Positions 34,697 through 44,756 of a DNA stretch of 64,000 nt are shown here, in pieces. Under the pieces are notes generated by a model. That model worked only from the letters and a program-made list of their open reading frames with translations. It did not search any database and was not told where the DNA came from. The DNA is from Burkholderia ubonensis subsp. mesacidophila. GTDB lineage: Bacteria; Pseudomonadota; Gammaproteobacteria; Burkholderiales; Burkholderiaceae. The number at the start of each line of letters is the position of its first letter. Within the stretch, counting starts at the first letter, position 1. The stretch is from assembly GCF_002097715.1 (NCBI RefSeq), contig NZ_CP020737.1:3100001-3164000 (forward strand). The letters are read 5' to 3'. A program made the position numbers and the translations under genes.

Positions 34697-36199
34697 ATGC
34701 AGGAACAGTACATCCTCGCGCTCGACCAGGGCACGACGAGCTCCCGCGCGATGCTGTTCGATCGCCAGGGCAACATCGTGTCGACCGCGCAGAAAGAATT
34801 CGAACAGATCTACCCGCAACCCGGCTGGGTCGAGCACGACCCGCAGGAAATCTGGTCGACGCAGGCGGGCGTCGCGGCCGAGGCCGTCACCCGCACCGGC
34901 CTGAACGGCACGTCGATCGCCGCGATCGGCATCACGAACCAGCGCGAGACGACGATCGTCTGGGATCGCGAGACGGGCCAGCCGGTCTACAACGCGATCG
35001 TCTGGCAGGACCGCCGCACCGCCGACTTCTGCGACACGCTGAAGGCGCAGGGCCTCGAAGCAAAGGTGCGCGCGAAGACCGGCCTGCCGATCGATGCGTA
35101 CTTCTCCGCGACCAAGATCCGCTGGATCCTCGAGAACGTGCCCGGCGCACGCGACCGTGCGCGCCAGGGCAAGCTCGCGTTCGGCACCGTCGACAGCTGG
35201 CTCGTGTGGAACTTCACGAAGCACGAGCTGCACGTGACCGACGTGACGAACGCGTCGCGCACGTTGCTGTTCAACATCCACACGCGCCAGTGGGACGACG
35301 AGCTGCTCGAGCTGTTCGACATCCCGCGCAGCATGCTGCCCGAAGTGAAGGCGTCGTCCGAGATCTACGGCCACACGAAGACCACCGTGTTCGCGTCGAA
35401 GATCCCGCTCGCCGGCATCGCGGGCGACCAGCAGGCGGCGCTGTTCGGCCAGATGTGCACGACGTCGGGCATGGTGAAAAACACCTACGGCACCGGCTGC
35501 TTCCTGATGATGAACACCGGCAACAAGCCGATCGAGTCGAAGAACAACCTCGTGACGACGATCGCGTGGCAGATCGGCGACGACGTGCAGTACGCGCTCG
35601 AAGGCAGCATCTTCATCGCGGGCGCAGTCGTGCAGTGGCTGCGCGACGGCCTCGGCATCATCAAGAGCGCGGCCGAGATCGAGGCACTCGCCGAGAGCGT
35701 GCCGCACACCGACGGCGTCTACCTCGTGCCCGCATTTGCCGGCCTCGGCGCGCCGCACTGGAACGCCCGTGCGCGCGGCTCGCTGTTCGGCGTCACGCGC
35801 GGCACGACGTCCGCGCACCTGGCGCGCGCGGCGCTCGATTCGATCGCGTACCAGTCGCTCGACGTGCTCGCGGCGATGGAAGCCGATTCGGGCATCAGCG
35901 TCGGCGAGCTGCGCGTCGACGGCGGCGCAAGCGCGAACAACCTGCTGATGCAGTTCCAGGCGGACCTGCTCGGCGTCGACGCGGTGCGTCCGCAGATCAC
36001 CGAGACGACCGCGCTCGGCGCGGCCTACCTCGCGGGTCTCGCGATCGGCTACTGGAAGAACCTCGACGAACTGCGCAGCCAGTGGCAGCTCGACCGCCGC
36101 TTCTCGCCGTCGATGCCGAAGGAGCAGGTCGAACAGTGCATGGCCGGCTGGCAGCGCGCGGTGCGCGCCGCGAAGGTGTGGGCCGACGACGCGCAGTAA
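34697..36199 (+). CDS. glpK: Glycerol kinase
   Basis: 500 residues (E. coli 502). Of three in-frame ATGs at 34682, 34688 and 34697 I choose the last ([17 protein letters not shown]), because GGAG at 34684-34687 is spaced 9 bases from it. FGGY-kinase motifs are present: [14 protein letters not shown] (ATP phosphate loop), [33 protein letters not shown] and [20 protein letters not shown]. It phosphorylates glycerol to glycerol-3-phosphate, trapping it for GlpD. It is second in the operon, 79 bp after glpD. Confidence 0.96.
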   Translation: MQEQYILALDQGTTSSRAMLFDRQGNIVSTAQKEFEQIYPQPGWVEHDPQEIWSTQAGVAAEAVTRTGLNGTSIAAIGITNQRETTIVWDRETGQPVYNAIVWQDRRTADFCDTLKAQGLEAKVRAKTGLPIDAYFSATKIRWILENVPGARDRARQGKLAFGTVDSWLVWNFTKHELHVTDVTNASRTLLFNIHTRQWDDELLELFDIPRSMLPEVKASSEIYGHTKTTVFASKIPLAGIAGDQQAALFGQMCTTSGMVKNTYGTGCFLMMNTGNKPIESKNNLVTTIAWQIGDDVQYALEGSIFIAGAVVQWLRDGLGIIKSAAEIEALAESVPHTDGVYLVPAFAGLGAPHWNARARGSLFGVTRGTTSAHLARAALDSIAYQSLDVLAAMEADSGISVGELRVDGGASANNLLMQFQADLLGVDAVRPQITETTALGAAYLAGLAIGYWKNLDELRSQWQLDRRFSPSMPKEQVEQCMAGWQRAVRAAKVWADDAQ

Positions 36200-36280
36200 C
36201 CGTTCGTCTTCCATAACGAATACAAAAACGACCGGCGGACCGCGCAACGCGCGAGTCCGCCACGACATACGAGAGACAAC

Positions 36281-36997
36281 ATGTCACCTTATTTCGCAGA
36301 ATTCATCGGCACCGCCATCCTCGTGCTGCTCGGCAACGGCGCGGTCGCGAACGTGCTGCTCGCCAACACCAAGGGCCGGGGCGCGGACCTGATCGTGATC
36401 GTGTGGGGCTGGGCGATGGCGGTATTCGTCGCCGTCTACGTGACCGCGTCGTTCAGCGGCGCGCACCTGAACCCGATCGTGACGATCAGCCTCGCGCTCG
36501 CGCACAAGTTCGCGTGGTCGAAGGTCGGCGGCTACATCCTCGCGCAGATGCTCGGCGGGATGGCGGGCGCGCTGCTCGTGTGGCTCGCGTATCGCCAGCA
36601 CTTCGCGAAGGAAGCCGATCCCGATCTGAAGCTCGCGGTGTTCTGCACCGCGCCTGCGATCCGCAGCGTCCGTCACAACGTGCTGACCGAAGCGATCTGC
36701 ACGTTCGTGCTGATCCTCGGCGTGCTGTACCTCGCGTCGCCGCAGGTCGGCCTCGGCGCGCTCGACGCGCTGCCCGTCGGCCTGCTCGTGCTCGGCATCG
36801 GCATCTCGCTCGGCGGCCCGACCGGCTACGCGATGAGCCCCGCGCGCGACCTCGCGCCGCGCCTCATGCACGCGCTGCTGCCGATCCCCGGCAAGCGCGA
36901 CAGCGACTGGCGCTACGCGTGGATTCCGGTGATCGGCCCGCTGATCGGCGGCTCGCTGGCAGCCGGGCTATACCTGACGCTGCACGTGCCGCACTGA
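36281..36997 (+). CDS. glpF: Glycerol facilitator-type aquaporin GlpF, with altered NPA motifs
   Basis: 238 residues with six membrane helices and two half-helices. The first pore motif reads SGAHLNPIV, not NPAV. The second reads GYAMSPARDLAPR, with Ser for the usual Asn. The selectivity-filter Arg that follows (in SPAR) is retained, as is the Asp of ARD typical of glyceroporins. It should pass glycerol across the inner membrane, and its place after glpK fits. The altered second NPA Asn is unusual for a member of the family. GAGAGA precedes the ATG. Confidence 0.9.
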   Translation: MSPYFAEFIGTAILVLLGNGAVANVLLANTKGRGADLIVIVWGWAMAVFVAVYVTASFSGAHLNPIVTISLALAHKFAWSKVGGYILAQMLGGMAGALLVWLAYRQHFAKEADPDLKLAVFCTAPAIRSVRHNVLTEAICTFVLILGVLYLASPQVGLGALDALPVGLLVLGIGISLGGPTGYAMSPARDLAPRLMHALLPIPGKRDSDWRYAWIPVIGPLIGGSLAAGLYLTLHVPH

Positions 36998-37024
36998 CCG
37001 GCGGCCCGCCTCGCCGAAGCAACG

Positions 37025-37056
37025 CAGCCCGCGCGCCGCAAGGCCGCGGGCTGTTT
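37025..37056 (+). terminator. Terminator of the glpDKF operon
   Basis: CAGCCCGCG (37025-37033) pairs with CGCGGGCTG (37045-37053), followed by TTT. It is 28 bases after the glpF stop. The T-run is short but the stem is stable. Confidence 0.65.
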
Positions 37057-37195
37057 CACAGGCGGCGCCTGCCGCGGCCGGACACCGGCGCCGGCATGGT
37101 GCCGCCGAACCGTCCGAGCCTGCGCGCTGCCGCCCGGCAAAGCACGTATCATGGCGGCTAACAGGCGTCGCCGACGCCCCTGCTTCTTCACCATC

Positions 37196-37882
37196 ATGCT
37201 CGATCACCTCATCTGCGACTGCGACGGCGTGCTCGTCGACAGCGAAGTCATCGCCGACCGCGTACTGCTCGACACGCTGTCCGCCACGTTCCCGCACATC
37301 GATTTCGAGGCCGCCGCGAAGACCGCGTTCGGCCAGCAGACGTCGCGCTTCCTCGCCGGGCTCGAGTCACGCTACGGCATCACGATGCCCGAGAACTTCA
37401 TCGAGACGATCGAGCACAACATCGAGGCCGGTCTCGCGCAATCGCTCGCGCCGATCACCGGCGTGCGCGACGCGCTGCTGAAGGTGAGCCTGCCCGCGGC
37501 CGTCGTGTCGAACAGCCGCCTTGCGCGCGTGCGCAGTTCGCTCAAGCGCGCCGCGCTCACCGAGATCTTCGGCGAGCGCGTGTTCAGCGCCGAGCAGGTC
37601 GCGCGGCCGAAGCCCTACCCCGACGTCTACCTGCACGCGGCGCGCACGCTCGGCGTTGCACCCGAGCGCTGCATCGTCGTCGAGGACAGCGTGTCGGGCC
37701 TGAACGCCGCACGCGCGGCCGGGATGAAGACGATCGCGTTCGTCGGCGCGAGCCACATCCCCGACAACTACGCGGATGCGCTGCGCGCGATGGGCATCAC
37801 GCGGATCATGCGGAAGATGGACGAGCTGCCGTCGCTCGTCGCCGCCGGCGTGCGCGGCGAGTTCGGCGACGTGCAGTCCTGA
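37196..37882 (+). CDS. HAD-superfamily hydrolase (beta-phosphoglucomutase-like)
   Basis: 228 residues. Motif I is CDCDGVLVDSE (nucleophile Asp and acid/base Asp of DxDGV). Motif II is VVSNSR, the Lys of motif III lies in ARPKPYPDVYLHAA, and motif IV is VVEDSVSGLNAARAAGM. This is subfamily IA, close to phosphoglycolate or sugar-phosphate phosphatases and beta-phosphoglucomutase. The substrate is not predictable. The ATG at 37196 is chosen because an upstream frame adds an Arg-rich leader. It follows the glp operon terminator and is probably separate. Confidence 0.88.
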   Translation: MLDHLICDCDGVLVDSEVIADRVLLDTLSATFPHIDFEAAAKTAFGQQTSRFLAGLESRYGITMPENFIETIEHNIEAGLAQSLAPITGVRDALLKVSLPAAVVSNSRLARVRSSLKRAALTEIFGERVFSAEQVARPKPYPDVYLHAARTLGVAPERCIVVEDSVSGLNAARAAGMKTIAFVGASHIPDNYADALRAMGITRIMRKMDELPSLVAAGVRGEFGDVQS

Positions 37883-38021
37883 CGCGCGACAGCGGCCGGA
37901 CGACGGTTTGCCGCCCGGCCGGGATGACGTCAAGCGCAACCGGGTATCGGTAGCGGCCTAGGCGCCGGACATCGACGAACGTCCGGATTTGCCGTCACGC
38001 ACGGAGTATCCCGAGCACGCG

Positions 38022-38744
38022 TTACGCGTCGCTCAGGCAGCCCTCGCGCGCGGCCGCAAGCGCTTCGCGGAATTCGACCAGCTCCGCGATCGTCAGCATC
38101 GGCAGGCCGTGCTGCCGCGCGAAACGCTCGACGTCGTCGCCGCGCGTCATCGTGCCGTCCGGGTTCATCAGCTCGCACAGCACGCCGGCCGGCTTCAGCC
38201 CCGCGAGGATCGCCAGGTCGACCGTGCCCTCGGTGTGGCCGCGGCGCGCAAGCACGCCGCCCGGTTGCGCGCGCAACGGAAACACGTGGCCCGGGCGGAC
38301 GATGTCGTGCGGCGTCGCGTCGTCGGCGATCGCCGCGCGGATCGTCGTCACACGGTCGGCCGCCGACACGCCGGTATGCACGCCTTCGCGCGCCTCGATC
38401 GACACGGTGAACGCGGTGCCGTTGCGGCTCTCGTTGGTCTGCACCATCGGCGGCAGCGCGAGCGCGCGCACCTTGTCGTCGGTCAGGCACAGGCAGACGA
38501 TGCCGCTGCACTCGCGGATCAGCAGCGCCATCGTTTCCGGCGTGATCCGCTCGGCCGCCACGATCAGGTCGGCTTCGTTCTCGCGGTCGTGATCGTCCTG
38601 CAGCACGACCGCGCGGCCCGCGCGCAACGCGTCGAGCGCGGCGGCGATGCGCGGCGGCACCGGTTCGGAATCGAGCAACGGGAGATCGGCAAAGGCGTCG
38701 GCAGGCGCCGACGAATGGGACAAAACCGGGGAAGTAAAGGACAT
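38022..38744 (-). CDS. ribB: 3,4-Dihydroxy-2-butanone 4-phosphate synthase
   Basis: 240 residues. The acidic metal-binding loop [19 protein letters not shown] and the second motif [16 protein letters not shown] are intact. It converts ribulose-5-phosphate to 3,4-dihydroxy-2-butanone 4-phosphate for lumazine synthesis in riboflavin biosynthesis. No GTP cyclohydrolase II domain is fused, so it is the single-domain form. An N-terminal extension of about 30 Ser/Ala-rich residues precedes the domain. Start MSFTSP has GAGGAG 8 bases upstream. Expression is controlled by the FMN riboswitch in the leader. Confidence 0.95.
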   Translation of the reverse strand: MSFTSPVLSHSSAPADAFADLPLLDSEPVPPRIAAALDALRAGRAVVLQDDHDRENEADLIVAAERITPETMALLIRECSGIVCLCLTDDKVRALALPPMVQTNESRNGTAFTVSIEAREGVHTGVSAADRVTTIRAAIADDATPHDIVRPGHVFPLRAQPGGVLARRGHTEGTVDLAILAGLKPAGVLCELMNPDGTMTRGDDVERFARQHGLPMLTIAELVEFREALAAAREGCLSDA

Positions 38745-38863
38745 GTGAAACGCTCCTCGCAATACGATGTGGGCGAAAAACGTTTCAGGGCATTGCAAAC
38801 AGACAGAACGACAACCCGCTTCGCACGCACGGCGAAGCGGCCCTGACGGACATGACTATCTGC

Positions 38864-39008
38864 ACATCTTCTCTCATCCGGACTGTGACCGTCGGCTCTG
38901 GCATTCGACCAGATCTGCTGACCCCGCGCATGACGCGCGGGCGCTCGCGGGCTCGCCGGCTTACGCCAGCCTACCGCCGGTGGGGAATTCCACCCCGCCC
39001 TGAAGACG
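38864..39008 (-). promoter_or_regulatory. FMN riboswitch (RFN element) of ribB
   Basis: Reading on the minus strand the conserved RFN signatures appear in order: TCTTCAGGGCGGGGTGGAAT near the start, CCCCACCGGCGGTA, AGCCCGCGAGCG, GGTCAGCAGATCTGGT and TCCGGATGAGAGAAGATG at the end. This is the classical FMN aptamer, about 145 nt, lying 120 bases before the ribB start. FMN binding should reduce ribB expression, through transcription or translation control. Confidence 0.97.
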
Positions 39009-39140
39009 CACTGATTGCCGGACGAACCGGCGGGCAAAGCATACAACAGCCGCACGCGCGGCGCAGCGAACCGCATCTAAAACCTTACTGACGACCCCGT
39101 CTAATGGATCGTCCAACGAACCGGCCGCACCTCGCCGGCC

Positions 39141-39824
39141 CTACCCCGCAACGCGCGCCGCATCCGGCACGAGCCAGCGCGGCGGCACCTCCGGGCTCAC
39201 CGTCACGCGAAACGCGCGCGCTTCGCTGTCGCCCGGATTGCGCAGGCTGTGCGGCTGGTCGGCGTCGAACACGATCGCGTCGCCGGTCGCGAGCAGCTGG
39301 CGGCGGTCGTGCACGCTCACCTCCAGCGTGCCTTCGCTGACCACCAGGTTGATCGTCGTGCCCGGCGCGCGGCGCACGCCCGCCTCGGTATGCAGCGGCG
39401 CGATCCGCAGCTCGTGGAACTCGGCCGCGGCCGGCTCCCCTTCCGGATGCAGCGCGCGCGCCGAGAAGCGCCCGTTCGAGCTGACGACGCGCGACGCGCG
39501 GTCGGCCGCGAGATGCTCGAAGCCGTTCACCGCATGGCGGCGCAGGAACGCCGCGACCGACACCTTCAGCGCGGCCGCGATCTTGCACAGCACCTTGATC
39601 GACGGCACGCTGCGCGCCGACTCGATCTGCGCGAGCATCGCGCGCGACACGCCGGACAGCCGCGCGAGCGCATCGAGCGACAGCTGCCGCTCGGCGCGCA
39701 GCCGCGCGAGATTGACGCCGACGACCTGCTCGAGCGCGTCGAGCGACGCCTGCGTCCGGACCTCGGCGGCGTCGCCGGACTCCACGGAAGACACATCGCG
39801 CACCAGCGCCAGGGGTGAATACAT
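39141..39824 (-). CDS. XRE-family regulator with C-terminal cupin domain
   Basis: 227 residues. The helix-turn-helix (about 35-90) reads [48 protein letters not shown]. The cupin (about 140-215) has [46 protein letters not shown]. Such HTH_3-cupin repressors (PuuR and SutR type) bind small metabolites in the cupin. Start at MYSPLAL is set by GGAGG 11 bases upstream. A longer frame has no ribosome site. No target operon is evident. The riboswitch and ribB gene lie downstream on the same strand but have their own control. Confidence 0.9.
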   Translation of the reverse strand: MYSPLALVRDVSSVESGDAAEVRTQASLDALEQVVGVNLARLRAERQLSLDALARLSGVSRAMLAQIESARSVPSIKVLCKIAAALKVSVAAFLRRHAVNGFEHLAADRASRVVSSNGRFSARALHPEGEPAAAEFHELRIAPLHTEAGVRRAPGTTINLVVSEGTLEVSVHDRRQLLATGDAIVFDADQPHSLRNPGDSEARAFRVTVSPEVPPRWLVPDAARVAG

Positions 39825-40223
39825 TGGCCTTGCCTCCGGGCCGCGACGCGGCCCTGCGAATGGGATAAGCGGGTGGGAATCGGGTTGCGCATCGATCGAA
39901 GCGCGTACCGAGACGCTATCACCCGCCCCCGCACCGGCAAACGAAGTTATCTTCACACCGTTATCAGCATCGCGGAGGAATGCGTATCGGCGTGGCCCGT
40001 TCCCACGCTATCGCGCCGCCGGGCGCCCAGGGTCCGGCCCCAGGCTTCCGTCGCCGCACGCGCCCGCAACCGGCCGGCCGTTCCGCGCGGGATGAAAAGC
40101 TATAATAGAAAGCTTTCCCGACGGTCTCTTCCCGGCAGCGGCGCGTGCGCCGCGCGGCGGGCGGCCGTCCCGATTCACCCTAGACGACGCCCCCAGGTCA
40201 ACCACTGCGAACGGCGAATCCCC
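39825..40223. other. Divergent intergenic region XRE-cupin / miaB
   Basis: 399 bases. It holds TATAAT at 40101-40106 with flanking AAAGC/GCTTT symmetry, probably the -10 of the miaB promoter (listed separately). The left part is the promoter side of the XRE-cupin gene. No other gene is supported. Confidence 0.55.
40101..40106 (+). promoter_or_regulatory. -10 hexamer upstream of miaB
   Basis: Perfect TATAAT, preceded by GATGAAAAGC, 118 bases before the miaB ATG. No good -35 is placed 16-18 bases before it, so the promoter strength is uncertain and the leader is long. Confidence 0.45.
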
Positions 40224-41597
40224 ATGACGAAAAAAGTTTACGTAAAGACCTTCGGCTGCCAGATGAACGAGTACGACTCGGACAAGATGGTGGACGTGCT
40301 CAATGCCGCCGAAGGCCTCGAAAAGACCGACAACCCGGAAGACGCGGACATCATCCTGTTCAACACCTGCTCGGTGCGCGAGAAGGCGCAGGAGAAGGTG
40401 TTCTCCGACCTCGGCCGCGTGCGCGAGCTGAAGGAAGCGAAGCCGGACCTGCTGATCGGCGTCGGCGGCTGCGTCGCGAGCCAGGAAGGCGCGTCGATCG
40501 TGTCGCGCGCGCCGTACGTCGACCTCGTGTTCGGCCCGCAGACGCTGCACCGGCTGCCGAAGATGATCGATGCCCGCCGCGCGAGCGGCCGTGCGCAGGT
40601 CGACATCACGTTCCCCGAAATCGAGAAGTTCGACCACCTGCCGCCCGCGCGCGTCGAGGGCCCGAGCGCGTTCGTGTCGATCATGGAAGGCTGCTCGAAG
40701 TTCTGCAGCTACTGCGTGGTGCCGTACACGCGCGGCGATGAAGTGTCGCGCCCGCTCGACGACGTGCTGACCGAAGTCGCGGGCCTCGCCGACCAGGGCG
40801 TGCGCGAAGTCACGCTGCTCGGCCAGAACGTGAATGCATACCGTGGCGCGCTGACGGCCGGCTCGACCGAGATCGCCGATTTCGCGACGCTGATCGAATA
40901 CGTCGCCGACATCCCCGGCATCGAGCGGATCCGCTACACGACGTCGCATCCGAAGGAATTCACGCAGCGCCTGATCGACACCTACGCGAAGGTGCCGAAG
41001 CTCGTGAACCACCTGCACCTGCCGGTCCAGCACGGCTCGGACCGCATCCTGATGGCGATGAAGCGCGGCTACACGGTGCTCGAGTACAAATCGGTGATCC
41101 GCAAGCTGCGCGCGATCCGCCCGGACCTGTCGCTGTCGACCGACATCATCGTCGGCTTCCCCGGCGAGACCGAGGCCGACTTCGACAAGACGATGGCGCT
41201 CGTGCACGAGATGAGCTACGACACGAGCTTCTCGTTCATCTACAGCCCGCGCCCCGGCACGCCGGCCGCGAACCTCGCCGACGACACGCCGCGCGAGGTC
41301 AAGCTCAAACGCCTGCAACATCTTCAGGCGACCATCGAGGAGAACGTCGCACGCATCAGCCAGTCGATGGTCGGCAAGGTCGAGCGGATCCTCGTCGAGG
41401 GGCCGTCGCGCAAGGACCCGAACGAGCTCGCGGGCCGCACCGAGAACAACCGGGTCGTGAACTTCCCGGCGCCGCTCGCGTCGCACCCGCGCCTGATCGG
41501 CCAGATGATCGACGTGAAGATCAATCACGCGTATCCGCACTCGCTGCGCGGCGAGCTCGTGCTCGCGCACGACGACGCGAGCACGGCCACGCACTGA
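40224..41597 (+). CDS. miaB: tRNA-2-methylthio-N6-dimethylallyladenosine synthase MiaB
   Basis: 457 residues from ATG 40224 ([15 protein letters not shown]). The N-terminal UPF0004 domain supplies Cys12, Cys49 and Cys83-type ligands for one 4Fe-4S cluster. The radical-SAM cluster motif [10 protein letters not shown] lies at Cys157, Cys161 and Cys164, the same numbers as E. coli. A C-terminal TRAM domain follows ([16 protein letters not shown]). It methylthiolates i6A37 in tRNAs reading UNN codons. It begins the miaB-phoH-ybeY gene order. Confidence 0.97.
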   Translation: MTKKVYVKTFGCQMNEYDSDKMVDVLNAAEGLEKTDNPEDADIILFNTCSVREKAQEKVFSDLGRVRELKEAKPDLLIGVGGCVASQEGASIVSRAPYVDLVFGPQTLHRLPKMIDARRASGRAQVDITFPEIEKFDHLPPARVEGPSAFVSIMEGCSKFCSYCVVPYTRGDEVSRPLDDVLTEVAGLADQGVREVTLLGQNVNAYRGALTAGSTEIADFATLIEYVADIPGIERIRYTTSHPKEFTQRLIDTYAKVPKLVNHLHLPVQHGSDRILMAMKRGYTVLEYKSVIRKLRAIRPDLSLSTDIIVGFPGETEADFDKTMALVHEMSYDTSFSFIYSPRPGTPAANLADDTPREVKLKRLQHLQATIEENVARISQSMVGKVERILVEGPSRKDPNELAGRTENNRVVNFPAPLASHPRLIGQMIDVKINHAYPHSLRGELVLAHDDASTATH

Positions 41598-41622
41598 CGT
41601 TCACCAGGAGCCCGACGCCACT

Positions 41623-42669
41623 TTGAAAGCCACCCAAGCACTGGAATTCACCGCGCCGCGCGACGACAACGCGCGCCTCGCGAATCTCTGCGGCCCGCTC
41701 GACGAGAACCTGCGGCAGATCGAACAGGCGCTCGACGTCACGCTGCAGCGGCGCGGCCACCGGATCTCGATCCGCGGGCGCGGCGCGAAGCTCGCGCTCA
41801 CCGCGCTCGAAAACTTCTACAACCGCTCGCGCGATCCGCTGTCGGTCGACGACATCCAGCTCGCGCTCGTCGAGGTGCGTCACACGGGCGGCAACGGCCG
41901 CGTCGAGGACACGCTCGACGTGCGCTTTCGCGGCGACCCCGACCATCCGTTCGACGAGCCGGTGATGCGCGTCGACGACGAGGAGCTCGAGGAGCCCGCG
42001 CCGAAGCTCTACACGCGCCGCGCCGACCTGCGCGGCCGCACGCCCGCGCAGCGCGAATACCTGAAGCAGATCCTGTCGCACGACATCACGTTCGGGATCG
42101 GCCCGGCCGGCACCGGCAAGACCTATCTCGCGGTCGCGTGCGCGGTCGACGCGCTCGAGCGCGACCAGGTCAAGCGCATCGTGCTGACGCGCCCGGCCGT
42201 CGAGGCCGGCGAGCGGCTCGGCTTTCTGCCGGGCGATCTCGCGCAGAAGGTCGATCCGTACCTGCGGCCGCTGTACGACGCGCTGTACGACCTGCTCGGC
42301 TTCGACAAGACCGCGAAGATGTTCGAGCGCCAGATGATCGAGATCGCGCCGCTCGCGTACATGCGCGGCCGCACGCTGAACCACGCGTTCATCATCCTTG
42401 ATGAGGCGCAGAACACGACGCCCGAGCAGATGAAGATGTTCCTCACGCGGATCGGCTTCGGCTCGAAGGCGGTCGTCACCGGCGACACGAGCCAGGTCGA
42501 CCTGCCGCGCGCGCAGAAAAGCGGCCTGATAGAGGCGCAGCAGGTGCTCGGCGGCGTGCGCGGCATCGCGCTCACGCGCTTCACGAGCGCCGACGTGGTC
42601 CGGCACCCGCTCGTCGCGCGCATCGTCGAGGCGTACGACGAGTTCCACGCGCAGCACAAGGACGCCTGA
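41623..42669 (+). CDS. phoH: PhoH-family ATPase (YbeZ/PhoL)
   Basis: 348 residues from a TTG start (LKATQALEF), with AGGAG 14 bases upstream; the spacing is long and the start is slightly uncertain. The PhoH ATPase domain has the Walker [12 protein letters not shown] from residue about 160, and [12 protein letters not shown] as Walker [13 protein letters not shown] is conserved. The RNA-binding KH-like region is at about 20-80. PhoL/YbeZ partners YbeY in ribosome quality and rRNA processing. It is 25 bp after miaB and is followed by an intrinsic terminator, so it probably ends the miaB unit. Confidence 0.95.
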   Translation: MKATQALEFTAPRDDNARLANLCGPLDENLRQIEQALDVTLQRRGHRISIRGRGAKLALTALENFYNRSRDPLSVDDIQLALVEVRHTGGNGRVEDTLDVRFRGDPDHPFDEPVMRVDDEELEEPAPKLYTRRADLRGRTPAQREYLKQILSHDITFGIGPAGTGKTYLAVACAVDALERDQVKRIVLTRPAVEAGERLGFLPGDLAQKVDPYLRPLYDALYDLLGFDKTAKMFERQMIEIAPLAYMRGRTLNHAFIILDEAQNTTPEQMKMFLTRIGFGSKAVVTGDTSQVDLPRAQKSGLIEAQQVLGGVRGIALTRFTSADVVRHPLVARIVEAYDEFHAQHKDA

Positions 42670-42693
42670 CGCGCCCGCGCCCGTGTCACGCCC

Positions 42694-42730
42694 AGCCCGG
42701 CCCGCCCCACGGCGCGCCGGGCTTTTTTTC
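42694..42730 (+). terminator. Intrinsic terminator between phoH and ybeY
   Basis: AGCCCGGC (42694-42701) pairs with GCCGGGCT (42716-42723), directly followed by seven T. It lies 24 bases past the phoH stop and separates phoH from ybeY transcriptionally, unlike the usual contiguous ybeZYX layout. Confidence 0.85.
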
Positions 42731-42822
42731 GGCTGCGCGGCGCGCGGCGCCCGCGCCGGCCGAATTCGGGCGGGATTGGCCGTTTGGTGTATCCTCATCG
42801 CGTTCCAATTGCCCGACGCGTC

Positions 42823-43602
42823 ATGAAATCGTCCCGCTCCCGCAAGTCCGCCCGCGCCGACCAGGCCACGTCCGAAACGCTCCGTCTTTCGCTGTTCGAT
42901 GCGAAAGGCAAGGTCAAGTCCGTCGACGCACAGGGGCTGCGAATCGATTTTCCCGACGGCCGCAGCCTGATGTTCGACCTGTCGGGCGCGTCCGGCGAAG
43001 CCGCCGTCGCGATCGTCGCGCAGCACGCCGATCCGGCGATGCGCGCAAAGCTCGCGCTCCAGCCCGAGCACTACGACAGCATCACGCTGCACGTCGGCGC
43101 CGAACCCGCGCCGCGCGACGTCGGCCTCGATGACGATGCGATCCGCGATCCCGAGCTCGACCTCGCCGTCCAGTACGGCGACGAGATCACCGGCGACGTG
43201 CGCAAGGCGCTGCCCAAGCGCAAGCTGATCGCCGAATGGATCGCGCCCGCGCTGTTCGCCGACGCGCAGCTGACCGTGCGCTTCGTCGGCGACGAAGAAG
43301 GCCGCTCGCTGAACGACAGCTACCGTCACAAGGACTACCCGACCAACGTGCTGACCTTCGCGTACGACGAAGCGCCGGACGGCACCGTGATCGGCGACCT
43401 CGTGCTGTGCTGCCCGGTCGTCGAGAAGGAGGCGCGCGAGCAGGGCAAGCCGCTCGACGCCCACTACGCGCACCTGCTCGTGCACGGCGTGCTGCATGCG
43501 CAGGGCTACGACCACGAGACGAGCGACGAGGACGCCGCCCAGATGGAAGCGCTCGAAGTCGACATCCTCGCGAAACTGGGCTTCCCGAACCCGTACCGGT
43601 AA
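42823..43602 (+). CDS. ybeY: Endoribonuclease YbeY with long N-terminal extension
   Basis: 259 residues. The catalytic zinc site [11 protein letters not shown] is at His221, His225 and His231, 107 residues later than in E. coli YbeY (His114/118/124). The conserved domain begins near residue 113 (LDLAVQYG). The extra N-terminal segment is not random: [36 protein letters not shown] reads as beta-strand-rich protein with codon bias matching the rest. YbeY processes 16S rRNA 3' ends. An alternative is a start inside the extension. No clear ribosome site was found for ATG 42823 to settle it. Confidence 0.9.
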   Translation: MKSSRSRKSARADQATSETLRLSLFDAKGKVKSVDAQGLRIDFPDGRSLMFDLSGASGEAAVAIVAQHADPAMRAKLALQPEHYDSITLHVGAEPAPRDVGLDDDAIRDPELDLAVQYGDEITGDVRKALPKRKLIAEWIAPALFADAQLTVRFVGDEEGRSLNDSYRHKDYPTNVLTFAYDEAPDGTVIGDLVLCCPVVEKEAREQGKPLDAHYAHLLVHGVLHAQGYDHETSDEDAAQMEALEVDILAKLGFPNPYR

Positions 43603-43618
43603 GCCGCCCCGCCCCCCG

Positions 43619-44251
43619 ATGCGCAACGCCGCCACGCTCCCGCCCGCGTACCCGCCGTCGATCGGCGAGGGGCGGCTGCTGACGGAAGCCGAGCTCGCGG
43701 CGTCGCTCGCGCACACGATGCGCGACTGGGACGGCCGGCAGGATCTCTGGCTGTTCGGCTATGGGTCGCTGATCTGGAATCCCGGGCTGCCGACCGTCGA
43801 CGCCGTGCGCAGCAAGGTGCACGGCTATCACCGCGGCCTCTATCTGTGGTCGCGCGTGAACCGCGGCACGCCGGAGCGCCCGGGCCTCGTGCTGGCGCTC
43901 GACCGCGGCGGCTCGTGCAGCGGCATCGCGTTCCGGCTCGCCGGCGCGACCGCGCAGCCGCACCTCGAAACGCTGTGGAAACGCGAGATGCCGATGGGCT
44001 CGTACCGGCCCGCATGGCTGCCGTGCCTGCTCGAGAACGGCGAGCGCGTGATGGCGCTCGCGTTCGTGATGCGGCGCGACGCGCCGACCTACACCGGCAA
44101 GCTGCCGGACGGCGTCGTGAAGGAAGTGCTCGGCTGCGCGTCCGGGCGCTACGGCACGACGCTCGACTACGTGAGCCGGACCGTCGACGCGCTGCGCGCG
44201 AGCGGCATCCCCGATCGCGCACTGGAAGGGTTGCTGGCGCGCTGCCGCTGA
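43619..44251 (+). CDS. ChaC-like gamma-glutamylcyclotransferase
   Basis: 210 residues. The N-terminal LWLFGYGSLIWNPGLP is the family glycine loop. GYHRGLYLWSRVNRGTPERPGLVLALDRGGSCSGIAFRL follows, and WKREM supplies the catalytic Glu. ChaC-type enzymes act on the gamma-glutamyl group of glutathione, giving 5-oxoproline and Cys-Gly. It starts 16 bp after ybeY, so it is probably co-transcribed. The length is close to family size. Confidence 0.9.
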   Translation: MRNAATLPPAYPPSIGEGRLLTEAELAASLAHTMRDWDGRQDLWLFGYGSLIWNPGLPTVDAVRSKVHGYHRGLYLWSRVNRGTPERPGLVLALDRGGSCSGIAFRLAGATAQPHLETLWKREMPMGSYRPAWLPCLLENGERVMALAFVMRRDAPTYTGKLPDGVVKEVLGCASGRYGTTLDYVSRTVDALRASGIPDRALEGLLARCR

Positions 44252-44317
44252 CGCGGTGCGCCCACCCGGCGGCCGTCGCCCCGACCACCGCCCGTTCACC
44301 TTCGAAGGACGCCCGTC

Positions 44318-44467
44318 ATGACCTCGCCCCGCTGGCCGCGCTGCAAAACCATCGCACTGGTCATCGCCGCGAGCGTCGCGCTGTCCGGCTGCGGCGTGTT
44401 CGGCTGCGGCGGCGCCGCGTCGAACGGCGGGGCGGCCGGCGGCTGCTCGGCCGGCATGCGATTCTGA
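44318..44467 (+). CDS. Very small lipoprotein, glycine/cysteine-rich
   Basis: Only 49 residues, with AAGGA 7 bases before ATG. A signal sequence of about 22 residues ends at the lipobox LSGC, with lipidated Cys followed by Gly. The mature part is about 27 residues, CGVFGCGGAASNGGAAGGCSAGMRF, with three cysteines. It is too small for a known fold. Residue 2 of the mature form is Gly, predicting outer-membrane sorting. It lies between the chaC-like gene and corC. No function can be suggested. Confidence 0.75.
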   Translation: MTSPRWPRCKTIALVIAASVALSGCGVFGCGGAASNGGAAGGCSAGMRF

Positions 44468-44756
44468 GCCCGGCGGCCCGCCGCCGGCGACAAATCGTCG
44501 CCCCCTGCTCCGTCCCGAAAAAGGCGCCGACGGGCCGGTCCGCACGGAATTTCGTCCGCCGCTGCCCCGCCGCGCCTTTCTGAGATACGATGGAAACGAC
44601 AGGACGGCGCGGTGCCGAGCCCGCCTGTCCCCGAGCGGGGCCCGCACGGCTGCCCGCCCTGGCCTGATGGCCGGGGTGACACGGCCGCGCCTTGCCCATG
44701 GTGTATCCTTGCCAATTCCGTGACAGCGCGCCCCGACATGAACCGGGCGCACCACC

